Shown here piece after piece: positions 1 to 12,663 of a DNA stretch of 64,000 nt (positions are counted from its first letter, which is position 1; each line of letters starts with the position of its first letter). The translations under genes were made by a program, and so were the position numbers. The notes beneath the pieces are model-generated. The model saw nothing but the letters and a program-made list of their open reading frames with translations, ran no database searches and was not told the origin of the DNA. This DNA comes from Silurus meridionalis (Eukaryota > Chordata > Actinopteri > Siluriformes > Siluridae). The stretch spans positions 9,007,950 through 9,071,949 of the forward strand of contig NC_060900.1 in the NCBI RefSeq assembly GCF_014805685.1, in the 5' to 3' direction.

Positions 1-132
1 TTGTATATTTTCTCTTTAAAAATAAAATCCACAGTTCTTTACGGGGACAAGCTAAATGACACAATAAGGTCAAAATTGACCTTTTTCTATGTTTGTGAGG
101 ACATTTGTTCCTCATCAATGGTGAATCAAAAT

Positions 133-135
<3 letters not shown>

Positions 136-196
<61 letters not shown>
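136..196. repeat. (CA)n microsatellite
   Basis: About 30 uninterrupted CA units. Confidence 0.98.
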
Positions 197-198
<2 letters not shown>

Positions 199-1428
199 CA
201 GCTTTTGCCCTCTAGTGGTTCTGTTATGCAGCTACAATTGGAATGCATTTGTGCTAGAACAAACGCTAGAGACTACACGTTTTTCTTTCTTCCTTTCTTT
301 CTGGAAGAAACAGAATGGGGTTGTAAGATTAAAGGCTTGAACTACCTCCCACCTCTTCCCTTGGTTGACCCTGTGTGATGTCATTTCCACACTCACTCAA
401 GGGCACATCACTCATGCATTATCAGCCAGCTGACGGCTCACAATGATGACATCATATTCAATATAATGAGCATGACTTAAAAGTACAAGTGGGAGGGAGA
501 TCCCAAAAACTGGACAGGGCAAGAAATGGAAGCAATACCAAACGGAGCCCCAAGAAGAAATCAGACAAGAGCAGGAAAAAGAAAGGGGAAAAAAAGAATG
601 TGAGACATTTTCCTCCAGAGGCCCTCAAGCTCCTCAGCACCAATTGCCTCCCATTTTTGACCTACCAGTGACACATATTCATATTGTTTTAGATATTTTG
701 GTTATAAACCCTTCTGTGCATTTTTCTTAACAGTGAACTGCGTGAACCCCCCCACTATTGGGATGGATAAATGGAGAAGCAATAGAGCCAAGCCAGTACA
801 GGAGGAACGTACATCATGGGAAAAGGCTTTGATATTTCACCTTTAAACAGCTATTATTTTCTCATCTGTTCATTTGAGCAGAGGGAACCATTTAAGATTT
901 GATCTAAGATTTGTCATGATTTAGGAGCTCTTTCCATACTCATTACTTTGATTTGTACACAGCAGTAGAATGGCCACACTCACTTACATTACTTACATCT
1001 TAGACTGAACTGCAGTTCTACAGAATGCACTAAAAATGGATTCCGTCAAAAAAAAAAAAAAAAGAGAAAAGCTTATTCTCTTTTCATCAAGTGCACCTTA
1101 TGCATATATACTGTGCGATTGAATTGTACTAATATTTCTCTTTTCCTAGTGATGCCATGCAGACAATTAAAATCACATTCTGTTGCAATTATATTTATGA
1201 ATTATATTTAGTCATATACATATTGTTTGTTCTGAACAAAATGTGGTCAAAGTTATTTATTTATTTATATACATACTTTTTAAATTACTAAAAAAAATTC
1301 AAAATTATTCAAAATGAATTATTTTGCCTTGTTACAAAAAAAGATTTTCTTTGACATATGGAAAACAATTCTATATAATTGTTTTTCTATTACAAATTTC
1401 CATTAAAGAAAAAAGAGCCTATGCATAG

Positions 1429-1432
<4 letters not shown>

Positions 1433-1492
<60 letters not shown>
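1433..1492. repeat. (GT)n microsatellite
   Basis: About 30 GT units. Confidence 0.98.
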
Positions 1493-1495
<3 letters not shown>

Positions 1496-1821
1496 CATGT
1501 GTGCATATGTATAAGTGTGCTGGAACGTCAAATGAGCCTATGCAATCAGCTGCCACGTTGTGTCTGGTCAAAATTATGGTATCCTAGATGGTCACAAGAA
1601 GCTTGGTCAGAAAAAAGTATGGAGAAATGTGCAGTTCAAAACAGGAACATCTCGGAGACGCAATTCGTTACGGATTTTCACATGCATTTGGTAGCGATTC
1701 AGTTAGCCTGTGGGCTAGAGGAGTCAATGTGCATTTGTGTGTGTCTAAATACAAGGCCTCCTCTGTGTTGAAGAAATTCTGCCCAAACTGGAAAAAAAAT
1801 GCAAGGATTTTGCCTTCTGTT

Positions 1822-2063
<242 letters not shown>

Positions 2064-3355
2064 AACCCAAGAAAAATAATTATTCGGTTCCCAAATAATT
2101 GCACTGACAGTCAATCAGAGAGTGCAAATACATTTTTGGGTGCAATACTGCCACAAGCCTCTGTCAACTGGGAAGAAACCTAAACATTACTTTGCTAATC
2201 TCATGCCTGCTAATTAAATATCTACAATGCATAATAAGTTAAATAAGAAGAGATACATCTGTGGTATTAATCATACCAGTATGTTAATTAGATTCTCCAA
2301 ACTATTTATGATGCTTTACACATTATTTTTCCTATAATAAATGTGGACTCATTAGAACTTTGAATGTGAAATCCTGTAATCCTTTCTGCATTTCTCACAT
2401 TTTTAAGTGCCACCAGCAAGGTTAAGGGGGAAAAAAGGGTGAAAGGCTTAGCGTAAAAGGCTAACACATGCACCACCTCCACCACTTCACTTCAGCACCC
2501 CTACATTAACTGTGTCCCTATCACTACTTCCCAGCCCAGGAATGTTGTCGTGATTGCCTGTGCAATTATCAGCCACTTTTGGTTGTTTTTCTCCCTTTCC
2601 CTTTCATTTCTTTCCTTTTCTTCCTTTCAAAGCATTTTCTTAAAGCTTTGATCCAAGCTGGGAGAAAAGGGAGAAAGAAAAAAAGGAGACACAGAAGAAC
2701 TAAAAGAAGAAGAAGAAAAAACAATTGGCCCACCCAGCCAAATGTCTACAGCTGTGAGTCCAGTGTTGGCTCACAGCAAAGGGCTTAAAATGGGTTTTAT
2801 CAAAGGGTTATCACCCCTCTCATCACGCCAAACTACCACAGGGTCCTTCTCCTAAAGCGGATGGCAGTCTGACAACAAACTAATACTCTATCAATCCGCT
2901 CCTTCATCACAACCAAAGAACATCTCTATCTCTGCTACAGATCTTCCACCATGCACTGGTCCCCCTTGAAGCCTAGACTTCTCATCAGCTACGGGTCTGC
3001 CTGGCTGCAGTCCTCCTCATCTGGGAAGTATTATTGGAAAAAGGGGACCGTCCTTCATCAGGGGGATCCCCCAGGGACCAATGCTCAGGCTTATGACCAA
3101 TTGCCATCTGGTAATCATTGATAAGTCATCAATGATTGAGTGAGTGGCTGGTAGTTAGGCCCAACTTGTAAGTGATCTATTATCAGGCTGGTTATCAATT
3201 ACTGGAAGTCTCCTTGGATCTGCATTAGATCTGAGAGAGCAAGAGACATAGAGATACTAAAGGGAGAGATAGAGTACTAATGAAGCAGGCAGAAAGAAAT
3301 GGAAAGGTTTTCATTTAAACTTTCAACATTAACTTTCAATATATACATATATATA

Positions 3356-4190
3356 AATTCCCCCTTGTGCACCAAAAACAGCTCTGACCAATCAGGGCAT
3401 TTGGAGGTCTCAAGAGACCCCCAAAGCTGTGCTGTGGTATACAGGCAAATGTTTTAAGTCCTGTAAGTTGTGTATTAGGGTCTTTATAAGTTGGACATGT
3501 TTGTCCAGCACATCCCACAGTTTATTTACTCCAAATTAGGTAACATAGATGTCATGAAAGGTTGTACTTTGGTCTACAACAATGTTTAGGTAGATGTTAT
3601 ACATCATTCACATTAAATCCACGACCCAAGGTTTCCCAGCAGAACACTGCTAAGAGCATCACACCATTAGCTTGCCTTCTTCCAATATTGCATCTTGGTG
3701 CATTTGATTCCTCATTTAGGCAACACACCCAGCCATCCACATTATGTAAATATAAACATGATTCATCAGAACAGTCCATGTTCTTCCATTTTCTCAATGT
3801 CCATTTTTGATGTGCCCATTGTAGCTGCTTTAAGTAATGGCCAGGAGACCACATGGGCATTTTGGCCAGGCTGTGGCTATACAGCTTCAGTGTGCTATAT
3901 TTTCAGACTGTTTTTCTTTTTAACTAAAGCCAGCATTAACCTTTTTCAGCAGATTTTGCTACAGTAGTTATACTGTGGGATTGGACCAGACATTCGTCCC
4001 CTTCGTGTTGCTGTTTTATAGATGCCCTGACCGAACATCTAACCATTTCAATTTGGAACAGTTGCTCAGAACCATATTTTACTCATTTCATCTACGCCAC
4101 ACGCTCAATGCTTAAAAATGTTTCACTTGTTGCCAAATATATCCGACTTTTTCACAGGTGGAATTGTAACAAGATAATTATCATATATAT
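3356..4190 (-). mobile_element. Tc1-like DNA transposon, degenerate
   Basis: Minus-strand translation, in broken frames, gives transposase pieces in order: a region near 3720-3860 (HNVDGWVCCLNEE), RCNIGRRQANGVMLLAVFCWE, then WDVLDK-like and QHSFGGLLRPP toward 3356. These match a fish Tc1 family in which the same segment reads HHVDGRVRVRRLPGEE and GGSVMLWAMFCWE. The high-coordinate end (4130-4190) resembles the family terminus with CACTTGTTGCCAAATATAT and ACAAGATAAT. The opposite terminal repeat is not visible. Frameshifts and stops make it inactive. Confidence 0.75.
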
Positions 4191-4740
4191 ATCATATATA
4201 CACAGTATATAGAGAGATGTTGAGAGCAGGAGAGCAATAAAGGAGATGGTGTTTAAGTTAGACAGTCAAAAACAACTGTGTCTAGAGAGTATGCCAGCTA
4301 GCCACCAAGAAACCAACCACCAACCACACATCTGTATTGTGATACAAACACATATCCCTTGTATGTTTGTGTTTGTGTGAGTGAAAGCTTAAAAAATATG
4401 CCTGTGGACTTAAAATACATTACTGTGAGGGGAAATAGTAAATATTTCACAAACCTCAGATAAACAGAGCAGCACTGGCTCACTATGGAAAAGATAGCAA
4501 TGTAATGAACTATGACAAACTGGCTGAGTGACACTTTATTTTAACTGTACCTTTTAGCCCTGATATGAAGTTGCCATGCATTATGTCACAGTCTTTCATA
4601 ACAGACATCCATTAATATTAAGGTGTTATGTGACTATTAAAACTAACTGTGTTCTTTTAATTTTCACTTTTTGTTTAAGAAAAAAAAGTGAATTCTAGAA
4701 ATGTCTGTAAAACTTTAACATTTAAAAAAACTGAAATATT

Positions 4741-4970
4741 TATTCAATTCAATTCATTTTTTATTTGTATAGCGCTTTTAACAATGAACATTCTCTTAAA
4801 GCAGCTTTACACAGATAATGTGGTGATAACGAATGAATGAGATGTTCTTTGTAAGTAAGTTTGTCCCCGATGAGCGAGCTGGTGGCTACTGTGGCATGGA
4901 AAAACTCCCTGAGATGGCATTAAGGAAGAAACCTTGAGAGGAAACCCATCCTATTCTGGGTTGCACCGAA
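4741..4970 (+). repeat. dispersed fish repeat (TTTGTATAGCGCTTTTAACA type)
   Basis: It begins with TTTGTATAGCGCTTTTAACA, continues with AAAGCAGCTTTACACAGA and GGAAAAACTCCCTGAGATGG, and ends with AAGAAACCTTGAGAGGAAACC. I recognise this as a very common teleost interspersed sequence. A shorter relative lies at 21090-21175. I cannot assign it to a named class. Confidence 0.7.
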
Positions 4971-5007
4971 TATCTATTTATTACAGATAAACAATGTTAG
5001 AAAATAT

Positions 5008-6050
5008 TACATGTACATACGTTTTTAGACCCTTTACTAACTACTTAGCTGCAGCACCATTGATTACAATTACAGCTTTAAGTCTTTTTGGGTCTGATGC
5101 ATCAAGCTTTGTACACCTGGATTGGAGGATTTTTTGCCATTCTTAATTGCAAATCCTCTCAAGCTAAGTCAGATTAGATGGGAAGCATCAGTGGACAACC
5201 AATTTCAAGTATCTCCAGAGATGTTCTTTGGGGTTCAAGTGAGGGCTCTGGCTGGGCCACTCTAGGACATTCACAGTGTTGTCTCTGGGCCACTTGTCCA
5301 TTTAGCTTTCTCTCAACCCTGACCAGTTCCTGCAGCAGAAAAACACCCACACAGCATGATGCTACCACCATCATGCCTTACTTTTGAGATGTCTATGACC
5401 AGGTAATGAGCGGTGCCTGATTTCCACCTGACATTAATTTTGGTTTCATCAGATCAGAGAATCTTGTTCCACGCAGTCTGAGAGTCCTTCAGGTCCCTGT
5501 TGGCAAACTCAAGGAAAAGGCTTCTAACCTTCCAGCCAGTCTGCCATAAAAAGCACAGTTCAGTACAAGGCTGCAGTGATGGTTGTCCTTCTGGCCCCAT
5601 TTCAGTCAGAGTGACCATCAGGTTCTTGGTCACCTCTCTTAATAAGGACCTTCTCAGATGATTTTTCAGTTTGGCCAGGCAACCAACTCTTGCTTTCATT
5701 TCAGAATTATGGAAGCCACTGTGATTTTGGGAATCTTCAGTGCAGCAGCATTTTTTGTAGCTTTCCCCAGATCTGTGCTCTGCAACAATCCTGTCTCTGA
5801 GCTCTGGAGGCAGTTCCTTTGACCTCATTGCTTGGCTTTGCTCTGATGTGCATTGTCAGTCGTAGGCCTTCTAAAGAGAGATGTGTGCCTTTCCAAATCA
5901 TGTCCAATCAATAAACTTTTCCACAGGTAGGCTCAAGTTAAGGTTTAGAAACATCCCAGCAATGTTTAAGATAAATGGGAGGCAGCTGAACTAATTTCCA
6001 AATGTTGTTGCAAAGGGTCTGAATACTTAAGTACGTCATATTTCCAGAAT
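5008..6050 (-). mobile_element. Tc1-like DNA transposon, degenerate
   Basis: A minus-strand frame starts MRSKELPPELRDRIVAEHRS at 5828, the typical N-terminus of a Tc1 transposase (helix-turn-helix, DNA binding). It continues through LVREVTKN-like LLREVTKNLMVTLTEM, FANRDLKDSQTAWNKIL, then SDETKINV just past a stop, and GGSIMLCGCFSAAGTG near 5330. The middle part of the N-terminal domain is deleted and several stops follow. Ends resemble inverted repeats: AGACCCTTTACTAAC near 5025 and GCAAAGGGTCTGAATACTT near 6012. Several hundred bp shorter than an active Tc1 of about 1.6 kb. Confidence 0.85.
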
Positions 6051-6471
6051 TCTGTCAAATTTAGTCGCATTTGTTTTCTGCAATTGAACACAAGCATTAT
6101 GTCAGATATTTGATTATTATAATTATTTCTAGACACTTTTACTAATAACCTCTCAAATGTTTCATTCAGCTGACAAATTTCATTTTCAGTATTAACATAT
6201 CTTAGTAACTAAAGCTAGTTGGATAGTAAAACACTACATACAAATTTCACAATAAAATTAGACAGCTTAAACCTAGAAAAAAATTATTTGAATAACTGCA
6301 AATTACTTATCATCTGCATGCTGTATAAGCCAGTAACTACTACACTATACTACTGTAATCCGCTAATACTTTTTACTGCAATTACTACTACTTAAAATTC
6401 AATGTACTTGGCCTTTGAAAAAAAACAAAGAAAGAAACAAAGATATTCCAATAAAAAAAAGCAAAACTAGT

Positions 6472-6555
6472 ACAGTCGAACCCACTTATCTCGACCTCGG
6501 TTAACTCGCCAACCCTACTAAGTCGACGTTTTTAAAGTGGAACTTCCTGTTGTCA
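6472..6555 (+). mobile_element. pogo/Tigger-like terminal fragment
   Basis: Contains TACAGTCGAACCCACTTATC and CTCGGTTAACTCGCCAACC, which resemble the terminal inverted repeat of Tigger-like elements. I saw no matching end nearby, so it is a solo end or a truncated element. Confidence 0.4.
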
Positions 6556-7144
6556 AATGTTATAAAATTTCAATAAAAAATATACTTTAAAAAATGAATG
6601 TCTAAATCTTTTTCAGTGACAGTGTTGAGGTTAGTCACTTTCCAAATGTGCGCTAATTTGTTTGCCTGTTTATCTTTTTCACTAGTAAATTAGTCCCATG
6701 TTGCTTTTCTAAAAAGGATCTGTAATTTGATTGTCTCTGTGTGTGTTGGTGTGCAAAGAAGCAAATGGACTAACAACAGCAACATACTCACTCTCATTAC
6801 TCATTTGTTTCTATTGGGAAAGTTTGATGTCTAACATCAGGTGGTGTTTCATTCATTGTCCATGTTCTTAGTACAACATTATCACCAAGAGGATACATAT
6901 TATGCCTGAACTAACAAATGTGTTTTAAAGATTAACAGTTAAATACAAATTGCTCATATCAAGCTGTATAAACTGTTAAAGCCTGTATTTAAAGCTTTGT
7001 TTGGTACTCCTAGTCTTCTTATTTGTACTTTATTTTCAGTATTGCCAGGTTTTGTTCAATATAATGTTATCTATAGTATTTAGAGATTCTATCAAATTAT
7101 GTGATTTAACCCAGCCATTAAAGTTGCACAAGCCAGTGAAAAGG

Positions 7145-8160
7145 TAAGTTTAGAAGGAGTTGCATTGTGTGTTTGTGGATCTAGAGAAAGCGTACGACAG
7201 GTTGCCAAGAGAAGAGTTGTGGAATTGTATGAGGAAGTCTGGTGTGGCAGAGAAGTATGTGAGGGTGGTGCAGGACATGTATGAGGACAGTGTGACAGCA
7301 GTGAAGTGTGTAGTAGGACAACAGACTGGTTCAAGGTGGAGGTTGGACTGCCTCAAGGATCAGCAATGAGCCCTTTCCTGTTTGCAGTAGTGATGGACAG
7401 GTTGACAAACGAGGTCAGACAGGAGTCTCCATGGACTATGATGTTTGTGGATGATATTGTTATTTGTGGTGAGAGTGGGGAGCAGGTTGAGAAGAGCCTG
7501 AAGAGGTGGAAGTACACTCTGGAAAGAAGGGGAATGAAAGTCAGTAGGAGTAAGGCAGAGTACATGTGTGTGAATGAGAGGGAGGGCAGTGGAGTGGTGT
7601 GGTTGCAGGGGGAAGAGGTGGTGAAGGTGGATGAGTTTAGATACCTGAGGTCAACAGTGCATAGTAATGGAGAGTGTGTGCAAGAGTGAAAGGGAAAGTT
7701 TATAGGACTGTGGTGAGACCTGCTATGTTGTATGGTTTAGAGACAGTGGCATTGACTAAAGGACAGGAGGTGGAGCTGGAGGTAGCAGAGCTGAAGATGC
7801 TGAGAGTTTCATTGGGAGTGACGAGGATGGACAGGATTAGAAATGACTTCATTAGAGGGACAGCATATGTAGGATGTTTTGGAGACAAAGTGAGAGAGGC
7901 TAGATTGAGATGGTTCGGACATGTGCAGAGGAGGGACATGGGGTATATCAGTGGAAGAATGCTGAGGATGGAGCCGCCAGGAAGGAGGAAAAGAGGAAGA
8001 CCAAAGAGGAGTTTTAATAGATGTGGTGAGGAAAGACATGCAGGTAGTTGGTTTGAAAGAGGCAGGTGTAGAGAACATAGTAGTATGGAGACGGATGATC
8101 CACTGTGGCAACCTCTAATGGGAGCAGCCGAAAGAAGAAGATCAAATTCTATGATTTCTA
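7145..8160 (+). mobile_element. RTE-type LINE fragment (reverse transcriptase), 5'-truncated and broken
   Basis: Plus-strand frames give the reverse transcriptase core and C-terminus: CVFVDLEKAYDRLPREELW (7163 on), then after a frameshift near 7310 VGLPQGSAMSPFLFAVVMDR and MMFVDDIVICGE with the catalytic F-x-D-D at 7444-7455. Near 7685 about 25 codons are missing, then VKGKVYRTVVRPAMLYGLE, RIRNDFIRGTA and RWFGHVQRRD follow. The 3' end DPLWQPLMGAAERRR (about 8097-8140) is the usual terminus. It is inserted antisense to erc2 and is not functional. Confidence 0.9.
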
Positions 8161-10382
8161 ATTGATGATCTACGATTGTGAAAGTGATCTTGAAAGTGTA
8201 CAGATAGTACAAGTGTAGAGGATGCACTTAAAAAAAAAAATTTATGTTCCATGCAAAACTGATGCTTAAATGACAGCTTAGAGTTCTAAACAAAAGTCCT
8301 ATAAATATATTCAAGCATGCAGTGTTCCATAGAATAATAATCTCAGAACCACAGAATAAAGTTAAAAGACACAACACAATCTCATTATTCTTATTATTAT
8401 AAGTGAATTTTTACCAAGAACAATATTAGTATGTTTTTAGTGATTTTATATTTTACATTTGTTTTGTTTTGTTTTATATTTCATTTGTGTGAAACATACT
8501 GACTTTTGTCAAACAAGATTTATAGATTAAATATCCAGGCTATTACTTAAATGTAAAACCTAGTTTAAAACAAGCCTGAAAAGGGGTTTTATAAGACTGT
8601 TTATAAACTGTAACTGTTAACAGCATTTTCTCTTATTTTTTCTTTAGTTATTGAACAAGCAGAGAACAACATTACAACAGAACTACCAGAAAAAAATGTA
8701 TTTGATATATTTGTTTAAATCTACCATGTTCCAAATGTTGTCCATTTTTTAAACCATACATCTATTGCACAACAGATATTATTTTGCTCATAGTATTAGT
8801 GACTGTAGTACAGAAAAGGTGATTAATGTTAAAATATTATAACATTAAAAATGGTTTTATTATGAAGCCTGTAGGCATTTCTCAACCCCTATAATATGTA
8901 TCACAATATAGCTAACAGTAGTGTGGCATTAAAATGGTAACAATGCTATTTTTTTTTTTTTTTGTAGACATTCAGAGGGGGAAAATCTTTTTTAAAAATG
9001 GCAGTATGAATCTTAAATCTATTTGAATTCAATCACCAATAATAATTGTGATTTTTCAGAAATTTGTTTTCATCTAGCTCCTTATATAATGCTAACACAA
9101 CATGCTGTATGCTCACATTTAAACACTTCATCAAGTTAAAAATTTATATGCTACCCAGAGTAAAATGTCTTATATTCGAGAGCTCATAAACAAAAATGCT
9201 TTTTTTTTTTTGTCATAGAAGCAAACACAAAATGCTGTTAATACAAATAGATAGCTCATCATTTATACACATAAATAGCTTTTCTTACTTTTTAAGCTTA
9301 TTTTTTTTTCTTTCATTTGTTCAAGATGTCGATTATAAATGCAGAAAGAAATGCCAAGATTGTTTGATATAACAAGTGTGAAGTTTGGATCAGCACCTAC
9401 CAGACTTGATACATTATATGATTTACTGAATATATGCAGGTCCACCATTCTAGCCTGCATAATGCAGATAATGCAAAAAGAACTGACCTTAGATGACCAG
9501 ATGCATATAATATCAGACAAAAATACAATGGAATTGATTAAATGATTTGAATCACATACTAGTTTCTAAACAGCTATTTTAAACATTTTGTGGCATTTTC
9601 AATGGACCAATTTGTGAGGAACTATTAAATGGTCTCTGTCATTTTGGTCGGCAGAGAGCGCAAACTTACGGGAAGCTGTTCTAGGTACAGAATAAAATGC
9701 AGTGAGGCATATTTTTATTGAAAAATAATTGACAACTTTGTGTTGTGATGCGGCCTGGCGCCAAACCATTACCATCAGTTTCTCTATTTTGTCTCTGTTA
9801 AAACAACTGACAAATGCAGCTTGTCATGTTACAGAGAAACCCCAATGCCCTTTGTCCTTAAAAAATTTCCAATTCTAGTATTGCTTATTTAAGACTCCCT
9901 AAGAATCAATAGCATTGAAGTTTAAAAATAAAAATAAAAATAAAAGACTGAATGCACCATATCTGCAAATATTCTCTGCAACACATAATATGAAACTCAC
10001 TTATTAAAAAAAAATGCTTCCAATGTTGGTTACTGTTATAGAAAGGACAAATGTGAAATCTCAGAAATTAGTTTTGCTATAACTACAGTAACACAACACG
10101 TTAATAACACGTCACGTTTGTCTCGATAGAATCAATTCAAATCTGTATGAAACATATCTGAAATATTTAATAAACACATTTGAAAAATGTCTTTGATGAG
10201 AAGTCTTGAATGAATGTTGCTATAATGTAGGGAAGAAAAGTTAGGCTAAGCATTATAGCTGTAATGTTTAAGCTGGATGTGCAAATGTGTATGCAATGAT
10301 TGTGCAAATCAAGTTATGTTCATTTTGGCAAAAAAAAAAAGAACATGAAGCAATGGAAGGGAAATACAAATTGAAAAACGTG

Positions 10383-10403
10383 GTGTGTGTGTGTGTGTGT
10401 GTG
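10383..10403. repeat. (GT)n microsatellite
   Basis: Ten GT units followed by diverged GTGAGTGCATGC units. Confidence 0.9.
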
Positions 10404-11499
10404 AGTGCATGCGTGTGAGTGAGTGCATGCGTGCATGTGAAAGAGAGAAAAAAAGAGAGAGCGAGAGAAATATTGGTACAAACGCTGACACTTGTTTTAC
10501 GAGGCCTCTGCTTTCAGATTTCTAACTCTGTCCAGACAAAATATCCAAATTTCCTGTTTAAAAAAGTCCCACACCTCACAAGAAAAACAAGCTAGATAGA
10601 TAATACCATAACCAAAGACTGTGCCAATTCCAATTCATACCTCATAAATAATCTGCAATCACTGAAACTTGTTAGCACCCTGCTATAAGCTGAGGTGAGG
10701 CTCTAGGGGCTAGTCAGGTATGTATGTGACTGTACATGAAAAAGCTTTAAAAGTCACTATAATAGGTTGGCCTTGGAGAGATTACTGATCTGTGGCCTGT
10801 GGACCTCATAACAGCCAAGTCGGATGCTTAGCCAAAACTATTGGACTCTCTGACCTGAAATCTGTCATTCGAATGGCATTGTTGTTACAGAGAAAGTATA
10901 CAGTATTAACTGAGGCCTAGGAATTACTCTACTGATTAAGGCTTCAAAGAGAATCTTAATGAAGGTTGTGGATCAACTGCACTAATTCAGTTAGTTCGCA
11001 AAAAGATTAAGACACCGATCACACAAGAGAAGAGATCATTGTGGGAATAAAACATAGATCAGGATTTAGGAGGTGAAAGAGAAATCAAGGCAAAAAAAAA
11101 GGGTTTGTGTTTGCGTATTTCTTAGGAGGGGTCACTGTGTCTGGATCAGAGCAGCAATAGGATGTTTCCTGCAGGTAATTGTGCAGTTAACCTTATAACA
11201 ATCATTAGGTTTATAAGAGAGAACACAAGAACGTTAAACACACATACAAACACATGCTTGAATGCAGGCTTTAGAGGTCAGTGTCTGTGCTCATTAAGTC
11301 TTACCAGGCTTTGCCCTTTTAATTAAAAACTGTAATTGAATCACAGAGACAGCAGGTTAATCTATTAAAGGATAAGTGGACATCCTTTGGGTACATTAGC
11401 CCTGATGCTCCATAATGTAATCCAACCAATAACACAGTTAAACTCACATGTATCATATTTGCCTTGACTCAGCTAATTAAAATAGACATTTCTTCTACA

Positions 11500-11850
11500 C
11501 AAAGAACTTTAGGCCAAAATGGCATCCAAACCCATCCTATTTTACAGCCAGGCCAAGGCTGCAGAAAGCTGGTCCAAATGTAGCATGGCCCAGACCAAAG
11601 GACAGGGTAAGTAAGGCCATAGATGACCCAGGCCAAAACCCAGGACAGCTAACGAGCAAACAGAACCCAAAGCAAACAGTAACGAGTGCAGGGCAACCTG
11701 GGTCAGACTCGGAACAGAGAAACATGAGCCAAAAGCAATCTGGGCTTTATTGGGTCCAAACCGAATAAAAGCCCACAACTGCTTGGGACAATCCCAGACA
11801 GGAACAGGGCAGTGGAGCCAGGGGGGCAGCCAAAACCAACGCAAAATAAC
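11500..11850. other. GC-richer patch with CCAGGCCA-like words, unexplained
   Basis: Words such as AGCCAGGCCAAGGC, GACCCAGGCCAAAACCCAGG and GTGGAGCCAGG recur in an otherwise AT-rich intron. The minus-strand frames here are rich in Leu, Cys and Trp and match no family I know. It may be an unrecognised interspersed repeat. Confidence 0.3.
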
Positions 11851-12265
11851 AACTCACTAGTGCAAATGTGGAAAGAAACATTTTACAAAATTAGAGAATA
11901 GAGTTTGCCATTAGTCCTTTTGTAGTTTGATAAAGTGTTTTCTTTGAAGAAATTACAGCAGAATTAAGCTGGTTTGTGCATGGCAAGAGAAAATAAAGGA
12001 AGTAATAATACATTGACATTAGTACAGCCATCATCACTCTAAACACAATCTTTGCCATCATTCTGTCAACACCATCATTTTGAAATTTGCACTCATTTTA
12101 AAGCTTTTAAAATTATACTTCTGATATCAGCACTAGTGGCACCCTTGTTTATGTAACTACACTTACATAAAGTCATAGTCATCTCCAATATTATTGTCAT
12201 TGTCATTCCAGCAGTACATATGTTTGTCTTTCATTGAGGTTCAATGCGGGTGTTTTGGCACTAAC

Positions 12266-12433
12266 CTTCTTCTGCAGGACAACGATCTTACGCTCCTTCA
12301 CCTCCAGCATGTCCTTCAAGTCGTGAATTTCCCCATTCAGAGTGCCTTTCTCGTCTGTTAGATCTTGAAGCTGCTTGCTCTTTTTATTTAGAAAGGACTC
12401 TTTTTCTTCCAGACGCAACCTCAGAGCATCAAT
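12266..12433 (-). CDS. erc2: erc2 sixth coding exon (residues 496-551)
   Basis: 56 codons, coiled coil: IDALRLRLEEKESFLNKK, then KQLQDLTDEKGTL (515-527) and LKDMLEVKERKIVVLQKK (534-551). Nearly identical to human ERC2 VDALRLRLEEKESFLNKK and DMLEVKERKINVLQKK. Acceptor TTTAACTCAG|ATT (AG at 12435-12434), donor AAG|GTTAGTG (GT at 12265-12264), phase 0. The family continues with IENLQEQLRDK, and that exon is not in the window, so the gene model is 3'-incomplete here. GEIHDLKDML resembles ERC1 at this point (ERC2 mammals have GEIRDMKDML), a minor mosaic that does not change the assignment. Confidence 0.96.
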
Positions 12434-12613
12434 CTGAGTTAAATAATCAAAAAGAATACATGAATGCACATAAATTGTTGTACTGAACAGTGATATTAAC
12501 TGATCAATTAAAAAATAGAAAACAGAATATTAATGTCTATTTGCAAATGTCGAATCGTGTACAAAGTGTATGATAGTGTACAAAGAAACATAACCCATAT
12601 TGATTTACAGCAT

Positions 12614-12614
<1 letters not shown>

Positions 12615-12661
<47 letters not shown>
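12615..12661. repeat. (CA)n microsatellite
   Basis: About 23 CA units, 182 nt upstream of the sixth coding exon's acceptor in genomic terms. Confidence 0.97.

Positions 12662-12663
<2 letters not shown>

Noticed and set aside
2480..2520. CACTTCAGCACCCC, partly like an RE1/NRSF half-site
   Set aside because: The second half-site is missing, so it is not supported as a neuronal silencer.
2940..3130. Sequence with GGGGGATCCCCCAGGGACC, weakly like a LINE G-x-P-Q-G core
   Set aside because: No neighbouring reverse transcriptase motifs in any frame.
7700..8227. Minus-strand open frame of 175 codons
   Set aside because: It is antisense to the RTE reverse transcriptase fragment on the plus strand, whose motifs are in order.
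11537..11844. Leu/Cys/Trp-rich minus-strand open frames
   Set aside because: Composition follows the GC-richer word repeats; no family match.
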